64,000 bases of DNA, taken from the NCBI GenBank assembly GCA_022059125.1, contig JAEUWY010000023.1, positions 1,364,001 through 1,428,000 on the forward strand, written 5' to 3'. A model generated the notes under the pieces. It did not search any database. It worked only from the letters and a program-made list of their open reading frames with translations, and was not told the origin of the DNA. Source of the stretch: Corynespora cassiicola (Eukaryota; Ascomycota; Dothideomycetes; Pleosporales; Corynesporascaceae). The position numbers and the translations under genes are program-made. Positions 13,129 through 25,299 of the stretch are shown piece after piece. Positions within the stretch are counted from its first letter, which is position 1, and each line of letters starts with the position of its first letter.

Positions 13129-14170
13129 TTAACCTCGAACGACCCATTCTAATCCTCCAGTAACATGCTCAACGAAATATTGATCGCCGTAGCTCTCGAC
13201 CCTATGTCCCATACCCGTGTACCATGCCCTGGCTTTGCCCTCGAAGAGGTGATACCATGAGACAGGGTGTACAGGCTTCATGCTCAGGTAAGCAGGAGTG
13301 ATTTCATCGATGTATGTCTCGTTGATGGTGATCAGGACGGTGTAATCCGGGTCCAAGGCCACATTTTGCCTGTATGAGTACCACTCGTCCGTCCAGTTAT
13401 AGCTTTTGGGAAGCTTAACCGTGGACCGATGATTAGAATCCTGGATAGTTATGATGTCAGGACGGATATTTCCACCTATTCAGAACAGCCGCAGTTAGAC
13501 GTTGTCAACAATATGCTTCACGAGGTCCGAAACGTACCGGGCGGGTAGCGCACATTTTGCTCCTCTGTACATGTCCATTCAGGAGAGCATGGATGAAACT
13601 CGAACTGTCCTCCAACTAGGTTTGTATACCATGGCGGAGTGTTGTTAGAAAAGTCGGCAGCTGGTTGAGTTGATCAGGTCAGCAACACAAGTCTATACAG
13701 TGGTCGAGGACAGCAATTTACCTGCATGGATTCCGAGCCAACTCCCTCCGTTCATCAACCACTCATAAAGGCTGTCAAACTCGCTTCCCACCATAAAATC
13801 TCCAGTTGTATGGAGAAAAACCATCGTAGTATAATTGCTTAAGCTTCCGTTGGTGAAGATTGCGGAATTCTCAGATGCTGTAATATCCCAGCCGTTCCTT
13901 TCGGCGATCGAGGTAATTAGTTCAATTCCATTTTTGATACTAAGGAATACAACGTTAGGTTTAAAGGCCAATCTGTAAAAGTATGCAACCGTCACCTTTC
14001 ATGGCGATAACCAAGAGTCTTACTAAAGACTAACAAGTTAGGCCTCGGCGGAACAGCTGTAGTGATGTGAGAAATCAATCCAAAATTTGAGAATAGGATA
14101 TGAACATACATGCGTAAACAGCTCCAGAAGCTGCCGCAGCAATAGTTGTCAAGGTAGAAAATTGCTTCAT
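13129..14170 (-). CDS. Secreted ThuA-like domain protein (5 exons)
   Basis: Deduced model: complement(join(13129..13475, 13538..13660, 13722..13939, 13996..14056, 14110..14170)), 269 aa, introns of 62, 61, 56 and 53 nt, all GT-AG with frames that join. The first 20 residues (MKQFSTLTTIAAAASGAVYA) form a good signal peptide. Then come VPPRPNLLVFSKTLGYRHES, a class-I glutamine-amidotransferase-like ThuA fold start, FLHTTGDF in mid-protein, and WLGIHAA followed by PPWYTNLVGG. ThuA-like proteins are a trehalose-utilisation-related family whose enzymatic role in fungi is not settled. Secretion is inferred from the signal peptide. It is the only intact gene on an island between two RIP blocks, and its composition is normal. 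The start was chosen because it alone gives a signal peptide in frame with exon 2. Confidence 0.85.
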
Positions 14171-16320
14171 AGTGATTAAGTGACGAAAAACACAAATTTT
14201 ATAATCCTCTAGGCAATGGCAGGACCTTTTCTATTTCTAGGACTTATATATATACCCTGACTTACGTCCCACAAGTTTTCCAAGGCCAACTCGCGCCCTT
14301 TTGATCAAAACAGCATTGCGGTCATGTGTATCGCTAGGGCATCGTTGTAACCGGCTCGAGTACCGAGATGATAAGATTTTTTTTCTTTTGGCATACGTCA
14401 TTTTTCACTCGAATGTGGACACAATGCACATAGAGTATACCGAACGTACATCCTGAATAAGATACAGTTCTGTATTCCAAGCTCTGGGCGAGCCTTGCGT
14501 GGAGAGCAATGTGAGGCATTAGAAGGCGAAAATATCCACTGGCTATCAACTCCTCAACCTTGGGGGACCGTTCGGAACTTTTCGTGCCACCTTTCAGCCC
14601 CTGGCATAACACCACGTCCTTTGGTTAACTTCCCTACATGCTGGCCTTTGATGCTCGTAATAGGCAAGGCTTCGGTAGAACATCGGGATAATTGGGGAAG
14701 GATACCGACACGCCACACTACCAAGCCGGAGCTAAACACGTACAGCACCCTGTGACCTTGGCTTACGTGTGGAACCTTTGAGATTTGGCCCATTGAGACA
14801 AGAAATAGCCGGGTCGATGCTTAAATTCTGTCATTATCATGGTGTGATAACCTCCTTATGCGATATCTTTTAGTTTTGGCTTTGCCTATCAAACAAACGT
14901 GAAACATGTTATCTGGCTCTTACAGGGGACGGTACAATATAATCTTGTTGGGCAATTATAAGTGTTCGGAATCTGCCGACTGTTTCAAACGGCGCTCAGT
15001 GAACAAAACTTCGCCAAGAAAACTAGACTCGAGCTTGTCCCACATAAATCTATAATTTTTTGGCTCAAAACCGGGCCAGATTGCTAAGGCTCAGGTAAGA
15101 ACGGGTCGGTCACCACCCCTACTGAGTCGTGGTGACTCGCCCCTTTGCAGCGTTTAGTCAAGATACCAGTCAATTTTGCATATGTACACCTCGGCCATTC
15201 TCTAAAATGAATTCCACCGAGTTTTCAAAAATATCTCCCGTTGAAAATTTCTTGTAACGTGTTCCACCATCGAGCTGCGCACCCCACCGAACTGCGCACT
15301 TCTGCCAAGACCACACCTCTATCTTCCCTTTTTTTGCAACGTCCTAACAGGCTATAATACTGCACAATAGCTGAAATTAATGCTCTACGTCTACTATGTC
15401 TACTTTATATATGCGCTTGTTATGCCCTGCCGTGCTGCATCGCTTGCAGCGTTGAACCCCTTCTCTGCTAGCACCTGCTCGCGCCCTCTGCTTACGCCCT
15501 TTCATCTCTAGCTAGGATTTAACATCTCTTTATAGAGAATGACTACTTTGTTCATACAAAGATCGTTGCTCCCAAGCTGTGGATCAGTAGAGAAAAATTA
15601 CTCGAGAAAAGTATCTTCTCGGTTCTTCTATGCTACTGTATCTTGCTAGCCTTTAATTTTGCCTCGGTTTTCGCAGTATGCCTACTTATCAGATACCTAG
15701 TTCTAAACCCATACGGTTCGTTGAAGCTGAAGGCTTTGGCCTATTCGCTCTTAGCATCTATGCTAGTATAGATATCGTTAACGACATTTTATAGCCTCTG
15801 GTTACGATTGATTAGCGTAGGCGAACCACTAATATAATAAAGCAATCAATTCTGTCTTGTACAGATGAGCAGGTTATACGGAGAGTATAAGAACCATCTG
15901 CTTTGCATGTAAACCTTTTGCAGTTTCCTAGAAGAGAAGCGTAGCTATAGTGTTCGCTTTACACAACTTCTTATAGTCTAGACATTAAGAAACACCAGCT
16001 AGTTAGTATAATATTAGGTTTAAAAATCCTCTCTAATATCTATTTCTGCTTTTATTCATTCTATCTAAAGAGCTGTAGGAGTCTTTTTCTCTCAGCTTTA
16101 CTGAGCCAGAACTAAACAATAAGTACGGACAATAAGTATAAACAGTAATAACGCTGGTCAGGCATTTAAAAAAACAGTAACTAGAGGTAATAAAAAACAT
16201 TCGGGTTATTTATTCTATATTTTAGTATATTTTTATATATTTCAATTAGTCTAAAAATCCCGCGTATTAAATTTATATTTAGCTGTATAAATTAATCTAC
16301 GTCTGTATTTAAAATATATA
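14171..16320. other. Gene-poor part of the island; no supportable gene
   Basis: Short overlapping frames at 14.3-14.8 kb on both strands show no family features. At 15,272-15,301 the motif GCTGCGCAC/ACTGCGCAC occurs twice as a short direct repeat. From about 15.4 to 16.1 kb the DNA is moderately AT-biased with scattered stops, like mildly RIP-mutated repeat sequence, but I could not assign it. Positions about 16,135-16,200 match 42,045-42,110 in direct orientation. Confidence 0.5.
16135..16200 (+). repeat. Direct repeat of 42,045-42,110
   Basis: The stretch with AAACAGTAATAACG...CAG/TTAAGC...ACAGTAACTA...AATAAAAAA is shared with 42,045-42,110. Differences are C-to-T/G-to-A transitions (for example TGGTCAGGCA against TAGTTAAGCG). 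The two copies lie just outside the left and right ends of the second AT-rich block. Confidence 0.6.
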
Positions 16321-16322
16321 TA

Positions 16323-16440
16323 CAGAAAAGTAATATTAAATTTTTTTTTAAAAAAAGTTATACTTTTTAAACTACTATAACTCTGTAATTAGATTAGCTA
16401 TTAAAATAAAAAAATTTTTTTTAAAAAAATTTATAAATTT
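16323..16440 (+). repeat. Mariner-family terminal inverted repeat end, orphan
   Basis: Starts after a TA with CAGAAAAGTAATATTAAA, which is the RIP-altered form of the mariner end CAGAGGGGTGAYATTAAA at 19,650. It continues with GTTATACTTTTTAAACT and GATTAGCTATTAAAATAAA, matching the reverse complement of the right end of that element (21,640-21,754). The partner end was not found. Confidence 0.55.
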
Positions 16441-16469
16441 ATTTCTAGTATAATAATCTGAATTTAAGT

Positions 16470-16865
16470 ACTATATTTTACTGCGTTATTTTTTTTACTT
16501 TTAATTACTTTACTTTTTTTATTTTATTATTAACTAGCTAGTATAAAAAGCTAGATACTTTTTATACTTTTTAGCTTTTTATTTTAGTATAGTTAAATAA
16601 TATAAAGTATAATTTAAAACTTATTATTTTATATTTATTTTATATTTTATATTTATATTAACGTATATTAAAGTTTTTAATATATGGCCGGCAATAGTAA
16701 TATAGTATTCTAAATTTAAACTACTATTTTTATAGTTTAAAAAGTTTATAAACTTTAAAAAATTAAAAAATGTATAAATTTTATAAAACGCGCTAATTAA
16801 AATATATATATTAATATTTAAACTAATAAATAAATAGTACTCTGTTATAAATATTTAATATATAA
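16470..16865 (+). repeat. Left arm of a long inverted repeat
   Basis: Matches the reverse complement of 22,738-22,909 (around TATATGGCCGGCAATAGTAA at about 16,681) and of 41,570-41,770 (around AACTAGCTAGTATAAAAAGC). The right arm is split because element C inserted into it at TTAGT and because an LTR copy (41,354-41,558) sits in it. It may be the terminus of a large DNA element or two oppositely oriented copies of a dispersed repeat. No transposase was identified in the 3-4 kb it encloses. Confidence 0.65.
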
Positions 16866-19333
16866 ACTGTAACAAACCTCGTCCGCGCAAAATCTAATTT
16901 TACTTTTTAAATATTATATATATAATTTTAACTTTTAACTAAACTTTAACTTTAACTTTTAATTTATTTTTAATTTAAGTTTAAATACTTAGCTATTTAA
17001 ATTTTTTATTTTTTATAACTAAAGCGGTACTAGACTAAACTAAAAATAGAGAGTTTTAGAAAAAAAAATTATTTTTAAATAGTTCTGTAGTTTAAAAATA
17101 TTTTTTTACATAAAACTTATAAATTCTAATTTATAATTATTTTTTAGTTCTGTAAACTTTTATTCTAAGTAATATTTAAGCTATATTAAAAATTAGTTGC
17201 TTTATATTTTTATATTATATTTTTAATTTTTTTTTACTAGTAACAGCTTAAAATTTTTATTTTTTTTTATTATAAAGAAAAGTATAACTAAATAGTATAC
17301 GTATTAGACTAGGTCTAATTTAAATTACTATATATATTTTTAACTTTTAATAAAGTTAAAATTTTTTAAATTTTTTAGTAACTAAAATTTTTAAATTTGA
17401 AACTTTTATTTTTATATAAGTTAAATTATTTTTAGAAAAAACGCGTTGTACACTAAAGTAAAAATTAAATAACTATTAAAATTTATTAAAACTAATTTTA
17501 ATTATTAATATCTAATACTATATACTTTTTAAATATTTTTATAAAATTTTTTTTTTTTAAAATTAAGCAGGCTGTAAAAATAGCTTTAACTTTTTAATAG
17601 TAATTTAAAACTTACTAAATCTTTACACTAATCTAATAATAATAATTTTTATTTTATTCTAACTAAAATAAATTTTTTATAGTTATAAGTTAAAATACTA
17701 AAACTTAAAGCTGTTGCTATAGACTTTTTTTTATTAAAATAAAAAATAGCTAAAACTATTACTATTAACTTATATTTAATAACTATTTAAATTATTTTTA
17801 ATTTTAATTTAGATAAAATTATTTAAGTAAATTTTTAAAATTAAGTTTTTTAATAACAGAAAAACTATTACTTTTTTATAATAAAAAGTTTTTATTTAGA
17901 ATTATTTTAATATTAATTAAAACTACTATTTTATTAAGTAAGCTTATATAGCAGAAGTTTAAAAAAATATATATTAAAACTAGTTTAAAAATACTTAAAG
18001 CTTTATTACTTAGCTAATAATTTTTAAAAATAGTTTTTTAACGCAGAAAAAAAATACTTAATTTTTTAAAATTATATTTTATTTTAAAAAACAAAAAAAT
18101 AAAAAATTAAGTAGTTTTTTACTAGTTGTAGATAAAATGTAAAAAACTTTTTTTTACTTTTAAAATTTAATTTTTATTTACTACTATTAAAAACAGAGTA
18201 TAAAAATTTTTTTTTTTTAGCTCTGCAAGTTTTAATTTTTAAATTTAAATTTCTATAAAATAACTTTTTTATTAATATAGTAAAATATTTTTCTACTTAT
18301 AATATAAAGCGCTAATATATTTTTATATTTACTATTAGCAGAAGTAGAAAAAGTAACTTTAGTTTTATTTTATATAAAGTTTTAAAAAATTAGAAGCTAT
18401 CTAATTTATCTGCAGTATTTATATAAAAAAAAACTATTTACTAACCTACTATTTATATAAAGTTATAACTACTATACTAACGTAAAAATAGTAAACTATT
18501 TAAACTAGCTTAAACTGTAGAAAAAAACTGCTATAACTATAGTAAATAAAGTTATTTTATATATAATTATAACTTTCTGTAAGTAAACTAAATTTCTATT
18601 AATAATAATTTATAAAACTAATTTAAAAACGTAATTAATTTTAATAAACTAAATTTAGTTTAACTAAAAAACAAAAATGCTTAAAAAAAATTCTGCTTTA
18701 AATTATAGTAAATATAATTTATCTAATATAAACTTATTAAACTTATTAAAAAGCTATTATTTCTAAATACTTTCTATTTTCTATTTTAACGGGTTTAAAA
18801 TTTTTATTTTTTTATAATACTAGCGTATAAAATTTTTTTTATTAATACTTCTATTATAGTATTTTTAGTCTGTACTTTTTAAATATTTATTTAAAAACTA
18901 CTTTATAAAGTTAAAGTATAAAGCTTTTAAATTGTAATTTAATTTTTAGTTATTTATTATATTTACTTTTATTTTTACCTAAATAAACATACTATTCTAA
19001 ATTATTTTTTTATTATTTTTAATTTAAAATTCTAAAACTGTATTATTAGTCTAAAATAAATTAAAAAATTAAAATTAAATATAGAACAGAACTAGATTAT
19101 ATAGCCAGCCTAATATACTTTTTTATATATATTTACTTTATTTATTTTCTAACGTTGACATTTTTCTAATACTAGCTAAAAAATAAAGTAAAATATTTTT
19201 TATAAAAACCTATTATTAATAAATAAATATATATATATATATAAAAAACTAAAGAAATTTAAAGATTTATCTATATTAATTTTAACAATTTAGATTTTTT
19301 TAGCTTAAACGCTTTTTTCTAACTAATATTTAA
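16866..19333. other. RIP-mutated DNA enclosed by the inverted repeat
   Basis: About 2.5 kb of AT-rich sequence with no readable protein family on either strand. One GC-richer spot (ACAAACCTCGTCCGCGC near 16,872) is less mutated. It is possibly the body of the element ending in the inverted arms. Confidence 0.5.
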
Positions 19334-19335
19334 TA

Positions 19336-19649
19336 CAGAGAGGTGACATTAAAAAAGAGTAATCGAAAAAATAGCATTTTTTAAACTTATATAACTTTCT
19401 AATAAAACTTTCTAGTTAAAAAAAGTAAATCAGTTATATAGAGATTTATTAGCTCTTTAATTATAGTTTAAAAAAATAATAGTATATATAATATTTATAG
19501 CTTTAAAAGTTAGAAAAGAAATAAGCTAAAAAAGTAAAATTAAAAGCTGGAATACTTTTTATTTAGCGTAAAATTTTTATTTTTTATTTCTCTATATTAA
19601 AGCTATATAAAATATATATCTATAAAAAAAATTAGTATAGTTTTATTTA
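19336..19649 (+). repeat. Extra left mariner end, 314 bp before the main one
   Basis: TA then CAGAGAGGTGACATTAAAAAA, followed by a stretch like the next 60 bp of the mariner left end at 19,650. So two left ends stand in tandem while only one right end (21,754) is recognisable. This suggests either a nested truncated copy or a partial duplication. Confidence 0.6.
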
Positions 19650-21752
19650 CAGAGGGGTGACATTAAAAAAAAGTGTATAAAAAAATCGTACTTTTTAAAC
19701 TTGTATAGCTTTTTATTTAAAACAGCTATTCAAAAAAAAAAATTAAATTTAAAGGAATTTGCAAATACAATAAGAAAATATTTAAAAAAAAAAGCTTATA
19801 TAATTTTTCTAAATGTTTTAAAAAGCTCTGAATATAGAGTAAAAAAAAGTTTAAATTTTTATACGCTGTAATTTTTTTTTTAATTTTTTTTAAAACTTTT
19901 TATTTTATACTAAATTTAGCTTAGCTTATATTACGTAAGTAAAAACTAGAGCTAAAGTTTTAATTTAGTATAAAAAAATTAAAATTAAAAAATAAAGTTT
20001 TGCTTATATAAGCACTAATTACATAATAATAAACTAGTTAAATTAGTATATAAATAAATATTTTAGAAATAGAAATCTAAATCTCTATTTTCTCTAAATA
20101 AAGATAAGATGAAATCTTAATTCTCAGACTACAAAAAAAAGTTAATCTTTTATATAAAGCTAATACTTCTATTAAAAATATATTTTTATTTTAAATAAAT
20201 CTATTACTAGTATTTATAATACTATAAATCGAATTAATTAAAAAAATAAAGTTTTTAATAGTTTAAAAAGAAATAGAAATTAGAATAAAATTAAACTATT
20301 AAAAAGAGAAAAAAGAAATTATTAATAGGGATTTAATTAAAAGCTCTAAATAAACAAATAAAAGAATTTTATTTAAAAATAATTTAAATATATCTAAAAA
20401 AAGTTTACAAAGATTTTTTTTTAAAAAAAAAATATAGTATAAATATTACTAGTAAAAAAAAATTTTAAATAAAAAAAGAGTAAAAATAAAACTAGAATAT
20501 GTAAAAAAGAATTTAAAAAATACAAAAAATATATATTTAAATAAAATTATATTTTCTAATAAGTTAGTAATAAAAAAAGGTCTAGATTTTAGACAGAAAT
20601 ATATGAGAAATAAAAGAAATAAGGGTATAAAGGCTGAATTAGCTTCTATAAAATCTAATTATAAGTAAAAAAAAAAATTTAAAAAATTAAAATTAATTAT
20701 AATTTTTTAATTTAATTACTTTTTTAAAAAAACCTATACTAATTAAATTATAGCTTAAGATATTATTATATTAGTATAAAGAGCTATTTAGATAGAAAAA
20801 AAATCATAATTAGTGTTTATTAAAACACCTAATTCTAAGAATAATTTTAATAATACGGATTATATATAAAAAATATTAAAATCTACTATTAAAAAACAAA
20901 TAAAACCTGGTTAGTTTATATACCTTTTTTTAATTTTTTATTAAATTTAATATTTTATTAAATTAACTTTTATTAATTATTAAATTATAAAATTAATATA
21001 AATACTAATTAGTTTATAGACTAGAAATTTTAATAAAATAATTTAAAAATTTATACAGCTAAACTAGTTTTAAAATAGTTTAAAAAAAATAAAATTAAAT
21101 TATTTAAATATCCAGCTTATAGCACAGATTTAGCACCTATAAAAAATATCTAAGCTATACTAAAAAAAATTTTAAAAAATTTAAATTCTAATTTATTAGG
21201 CAAAAATAATAATAAAAAAGATAGTACTTTATTTATAAACGCTATAAATAAAAAATAGAATTTAATTCCGCAAAAAATAATAGATAATTATATATTATTT
21301 TTACCTAGATATTAGAAGGCAGTTATTAAAGCTAACGGGTATTATACAAAGTATTAATAATTTAATTAATTATTAATTTATTTATATAATTTAATTTTTT
21401 AAAAAAAAAATTTCTACTATTAAATTTTTTTATTAATAAATAAAAAAGATATTTTTTAAAAAAATTACAAGTATATACTGTATATAACTTTAAAATAATA
21501 AAATAAAAAATAAAAATTTTACGCTAGAAAAAAAATAAATCAGCTTTTAAATTTACATTTTTTTTATTATACTTTTACTTTAAATTTCTAAGTAATAAAT
21601 ATTACATAAGCTATATATTATTTTAGTTTAAAAAAAGAAGCTCTAAATTTCTTTAAAATTAATTTTTCTTTATTTTAATAGCTAGTCTAGTTACAGAGTT
21701 ATACTAGTTTAAAAAGTATAACTTTTTTGGTTTTTTTTTAATATCACCCCTC

Positions 21753-21754
<2 letters not shown>
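19650..21754 (+). mobile_element. Tc1/mariner-type DNA transposon, RIP-mutated
   Basis: It is 2,105 bp, flanked by TA (19,648-19,649 and 21,755-21,756), with imperfect ~60-bp terminal inverted repeats beginning CAGAGGGGTGAYATTAAAAA. The plus-strand transposase relic shows NN..IYTAKLVLKWF at about 21,040 (family DNA.IHTA) and KYPAYSTDLAPIKNI at about 21,110-21,150 (family PAYSPDLNPIENIW), about 34 residues apart as in the DDE/D core. The C-terminal part then runs on to about 21,360. Many TAA/TAG stops make it inactive. The element sits inside the inverted-repeat region. Confidence 0.85.
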
Positions 21755-21756
<2 letters not shown>

Positions 21757-21783
<27 letters not shown>

Positions 21784-22737
21784 AGTAATATTCTTAAAAA
21801 TAAAATTTTAATATTAATATAAAATATTAAGCACGTAAAGCTTAGCCGCTTTTACTTTACTATAAAAATTTATAATAAATTTATTATTAAAATTATTAAA
21901 AGAATTTAGTATATTAGTAAATTAAATTCCAGTATTTTATAAATATACTTTAAATTTTAATCCGGGAAGTATAAAGTTAAATTAAATAATTAGTTAAAGT
22001 AAATAAGTTAGTTAGTTAAAAAATAAAGTTTATAATAAAATAAATTTTTTTATAAAAATATTTAAATATAAATTAGTTATTTTTAGACAGTAGTTACAGT
22101 TCGCAAATTTAATATATTTATCAATATTAAATAACTATATTAGTATACGTTTTATTTTATTTATAATATTTTTTTAAAAAGTATTAAAATTTTTTTTATA
22201 TACTTTACTTTTAGTTAGTTTAATTTTTAACTATACTATAAAGCTTCGCGCTAAACTATTACTAAAATAGCTTTATTATAAAATTTTTAGTTAGTTTAAA
22301 GCAGCGCACTTTATATATTTTAAAAAATAATTTAGTATAATATTTAACTATATATTTTTAAAATAAATTTTAAATAGTATATTTAGTATTTTTAGTTTTT
22401 TTTAAGTAGTATACTTTACGCTTTTAAATATTAAGATAAAGTATTTAAAATTATATTTTAAAAATATTAGTAGTAGTTAGTATTTAAAATAGTATATTTT
22501 ATATTTTAATTAAATTAGTACGTTAGCTATTTTAAGAATTTTTTTTTTTAAATTACTAACGCATTTAATACTTTTTTAATATAAAAAATAAAATAGTATA
22601 TTAAACTATTTTAGTAGAAAAAAAGCAGAATATTTATATATTTTATAAGCTAGTATATTAGCAGTATAAATAGTATACTTTATTATTAGTTATAAATAAA
22701 ATACTGTTTATATTTTTAGATAATCTGTATATTAAGT
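21757..22737. other. RIP-mutated DNA right of the mariner element
   Basis: Starts with a TA dinucleotide run. The rest is AT-rich with no recognisable protein on either strand. It lies between the mariner element and the right inverted arm. Confidence 0.5.
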
Positions 22738-22909
22738 ATTTATAATAAAATACTATTTATTTATTAATTTAAATACTAATTTATGTACTTTAATCAGTAC
22801 GTTTTATAGAATTTATATACTTTTTAATTATTTAAATTTTATAAATTTTTTAAACTATAAAAATAATAGTTTAAATTTAAAATATTATATTACTGTTACC
22901 GGCTATATA
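22738..22909 (-). repeat. Right arm of the long inverted repeat, first part
   Basis: Reverse complement of about 16,681-16,865. It ends with ACTGTTACCGGCTATATAT, directly before the TTAGT duplication of element C. The arm resumes at 41,335, beyond element C, which proves that C inserted into it. Confidence 0.7.
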
Positions 22910-22914
22910 TTAGT

Positions 22915-23132
22915 TGTTAGGCACGAACCTGAAGTAGAGTAGAAAAGTTACAACAATACAGATAGATAGGTAAAAAGAACTAAATTATATATTATTGTGT
23001 GTAAAAAAAAAAAAATTACTGTTAAAACAGCTTACAGTAACTTAAAAATATATACTATTACGCTTATAACTAAACTAACCTAAAACACTCTATAATAGGC
23101 TATAATAGGTTATAATAAGACACAGCTTTATA
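22915..23132 (-). repeat. Element C LTR, intact copy
   Basis: Starts TGTTAGGCACGAACC and ends with the RIP form of GGCCTTACA. It is 218 bp, preceded by TTAGT. Being uninterrupted, it shows the empty site (AAAATATACTATTACGC) used by the Fot1 element in the other LTR. Since pol runs on the minus strand, this is the 3' LTR. Confidence 0.9.
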
Positions 23133-23375
23133 TTACTTTTTTTTTAATAGTGTATAACTTTGTATACTATTATACCCGTAAACAAAAGTAATAGTAATTA
23201 TAAATATCTATTCTATACTTTAGTTTCTATTTAAAAAATATAATTTATATTTTTATATTTTTAGCAGTTTATAGTAGAATATAGCAACTCTATAGTTTAA
23301 GAATTACTTTTAGTTTAAACATTCTGTTTTATTACTGTCTACTATAAAATATAATAAATATAGTTATTTAATCTA

Positions 23376-23818
23376 TATTATAATACGGTTTTAGAAGGAC
23401 TCGGGCAGGCAACAATAAGAGCGCGGCTCTAATTATATATGTAATTACGCGCCCGAGAAGAAACTGCTGTACTATATTACGTAACTAAAAAGAATATATA
23501 ATTTAGAGCTTATGCTTTAGCAAAGTAAGCGCTTATAAGCACTAATAGTAAGCGCTTATAAAGAGTACGAGTGAGCGCAGTTACTATTAAGTATATAGTT
23601 CGTATAATTATACTTTATAATTATATTTACTTTATTAGCAAATCTATTATTTAGAATTAACTATTAACTTATTATACTCTATTGCTAATACGGAGACCCG
23701 TATAGCATATCGCACATCGTTTTACTTATATAACTCTACTAGTACTTATTTCTAAAAATTAACTTAAGCAGCTACTTACTTTCTAGCTTTACTTATAGCC
23801 TGTAGCACAGTTTTAATA
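23376..23818 (+). repeat. 5' LTR of element B
   Basis: It has 443 bp, the same length as the 3' LTR, and differs from it mainly by C/T and G/A transitions. It includes GAAGGACTCGGGCAGGCAAC near the start and two copies of AAGCGCTTATAA near the middle. No clear tRNA primer binding site was recognised directly after it. Confidence 0.9.
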
Positions 23819-23869
23819 TTATAAATACTTTTTAAGATAAGTACTATTTTAGGATCACGCGCACTTTTA

Positions 23870-24760
23870 ACTCTGACTAGTAGTACTATTAGTACTAAAA
23901 CTACTACTAGTGTAATTATACAACCTAACTTAGCAGACAATAATTCTATTAAAGTAGTAATATCTAACTTTTACTATAGAGAATAAAATAAGCTTAAAAA
24001 CTGGCTTTTACAGCTTAACTTATTCTTTAACTTCTAAAATAGAAACGTTAAAAAAAAGAAACGCGTTATGTTTGCAGCTATATATATAAGAAGCAAAGCA
24101 CTTTAATAGATTAAACTAGCTTTTATTAAGTATAAGGACGGCGAAGCTAACGACGACGTTAACAAATAAATAAAAAACTTTAATAAATTTAAAGAAAAAA
24201 TTAAATAAGTTTTCGGAGTCTCTAATAAAGATACAATTACTAAATAAGCTATCTAATATTTTAAGCAACAGGCTTTAGCTGCTGACTACGCTAATAAATT
24301 TTAGTAACTATTAATTTTTACTAAATAGAATAATAAAGCACTTATAACAATATACTGTTAAGGACTTAAACTTAATATTAAAAAAGAACTTATGCGTTCT
24401 AAAACTCAGCTTAACACGCTTAAACAACTTATAAATAAGTTTATTAATATTAATTAGAAACTGTATAAACTGCGTATAGAATTACGCTAGAACTAGAACC
24501 TATAATATAAATAACGTGCTAAACTAAACTACAGTAAAAAGTATTATAATGCTAATACTAGTAAATAAGTCGAACGCAAAGTAACGCATCTTACTTAAAA
24601 TATCTATAGTAATAAACTAATAGTTTTTAGTAATATTTAGAAATTAGAACAAGAAGATAATAAAAAAAAAAATAATAAGTTTAAGAGTAAAGCTATAACT
24701 TGCTACGTGTGTAGAAAAACAGACTATATCGTAAGAGACTGTTAATTAAAAAATAAAATT
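23870..24760 (+). pseudogene. Gag relic of element B with CCHC zinc knuckle
   Basis: One broken frame reads the chromovirus capsid region: ISNFYYRE, KNWLLQLNLFFNF, a stretch like VMFAAIYIRSKAL, and later ALAADYANKF. The nucleocapsid knuckle is at 24,701-24,742 and reads CYVCRKTDYIVRDC, i.e. CX2CX4HX4C with His changed to Tyr by CAC to TAT. Gag would package the element's RNA. Stops at expected Gln/Trp codons make it inactive. Confidence 0.8.
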
Positions 24761-25299
24761 ATTTAACAGCTAAATATATTATAAACTACTCTAAATAACG
24801 AATCTGACGCAGATAATAAATAAAAAGTTATTATAGATAAATTTTATAAAATAAAACTTATCTGCGACAGCGAACTACTGCGAAACAGAAAAACAGAAAA
24901 ATTTTTTAATTATATTTAGTATTAAAATAAAGGCACTTAAACGGAGCCTAGAAGTATTTTTAAAAAAGTTAAGTTTAAAAAACTTAGCTCTAAAAAAGAA
25001 AAAGCTTTTCGCAAAGCACACGATTACAAAAACTATCTAAATAACATTAGTTATAAGTTTAAAAAAAATAGTAATAGCAGCACGCTACCCGAACTCGCAC
25101 AATTCAGAATAAACTAAAACTTTAAAAAAATATAAAAATTAGCTAAAGCTCTTAAAGAATACAGAAAAGATTTAACAAAAACGCTTATATAGTAGAAAGA
25201 ATTACCTGTAACGCGTAAACGTTTAAAAAAACATAATAACTTAGATAAAAAAAATTAAAACCTAGAAGAACGCTGACAACAACGTAGTTTTAAAATATA

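Noticed and set aside
13940..13995. Alternative acceptor in intron 2 of the ThuA-like gene (TTTTACAG)
   Set aside because: It keeps frame but adds 14 residues inside the conserved YRHESI motif. The TTAG acceptor at 13,940 restores the family sequence.
14334..14793. Short frames on both strands of 80-93 codons
   Set aside because: Mutually overlapping, with no family resemblance and no splice context.
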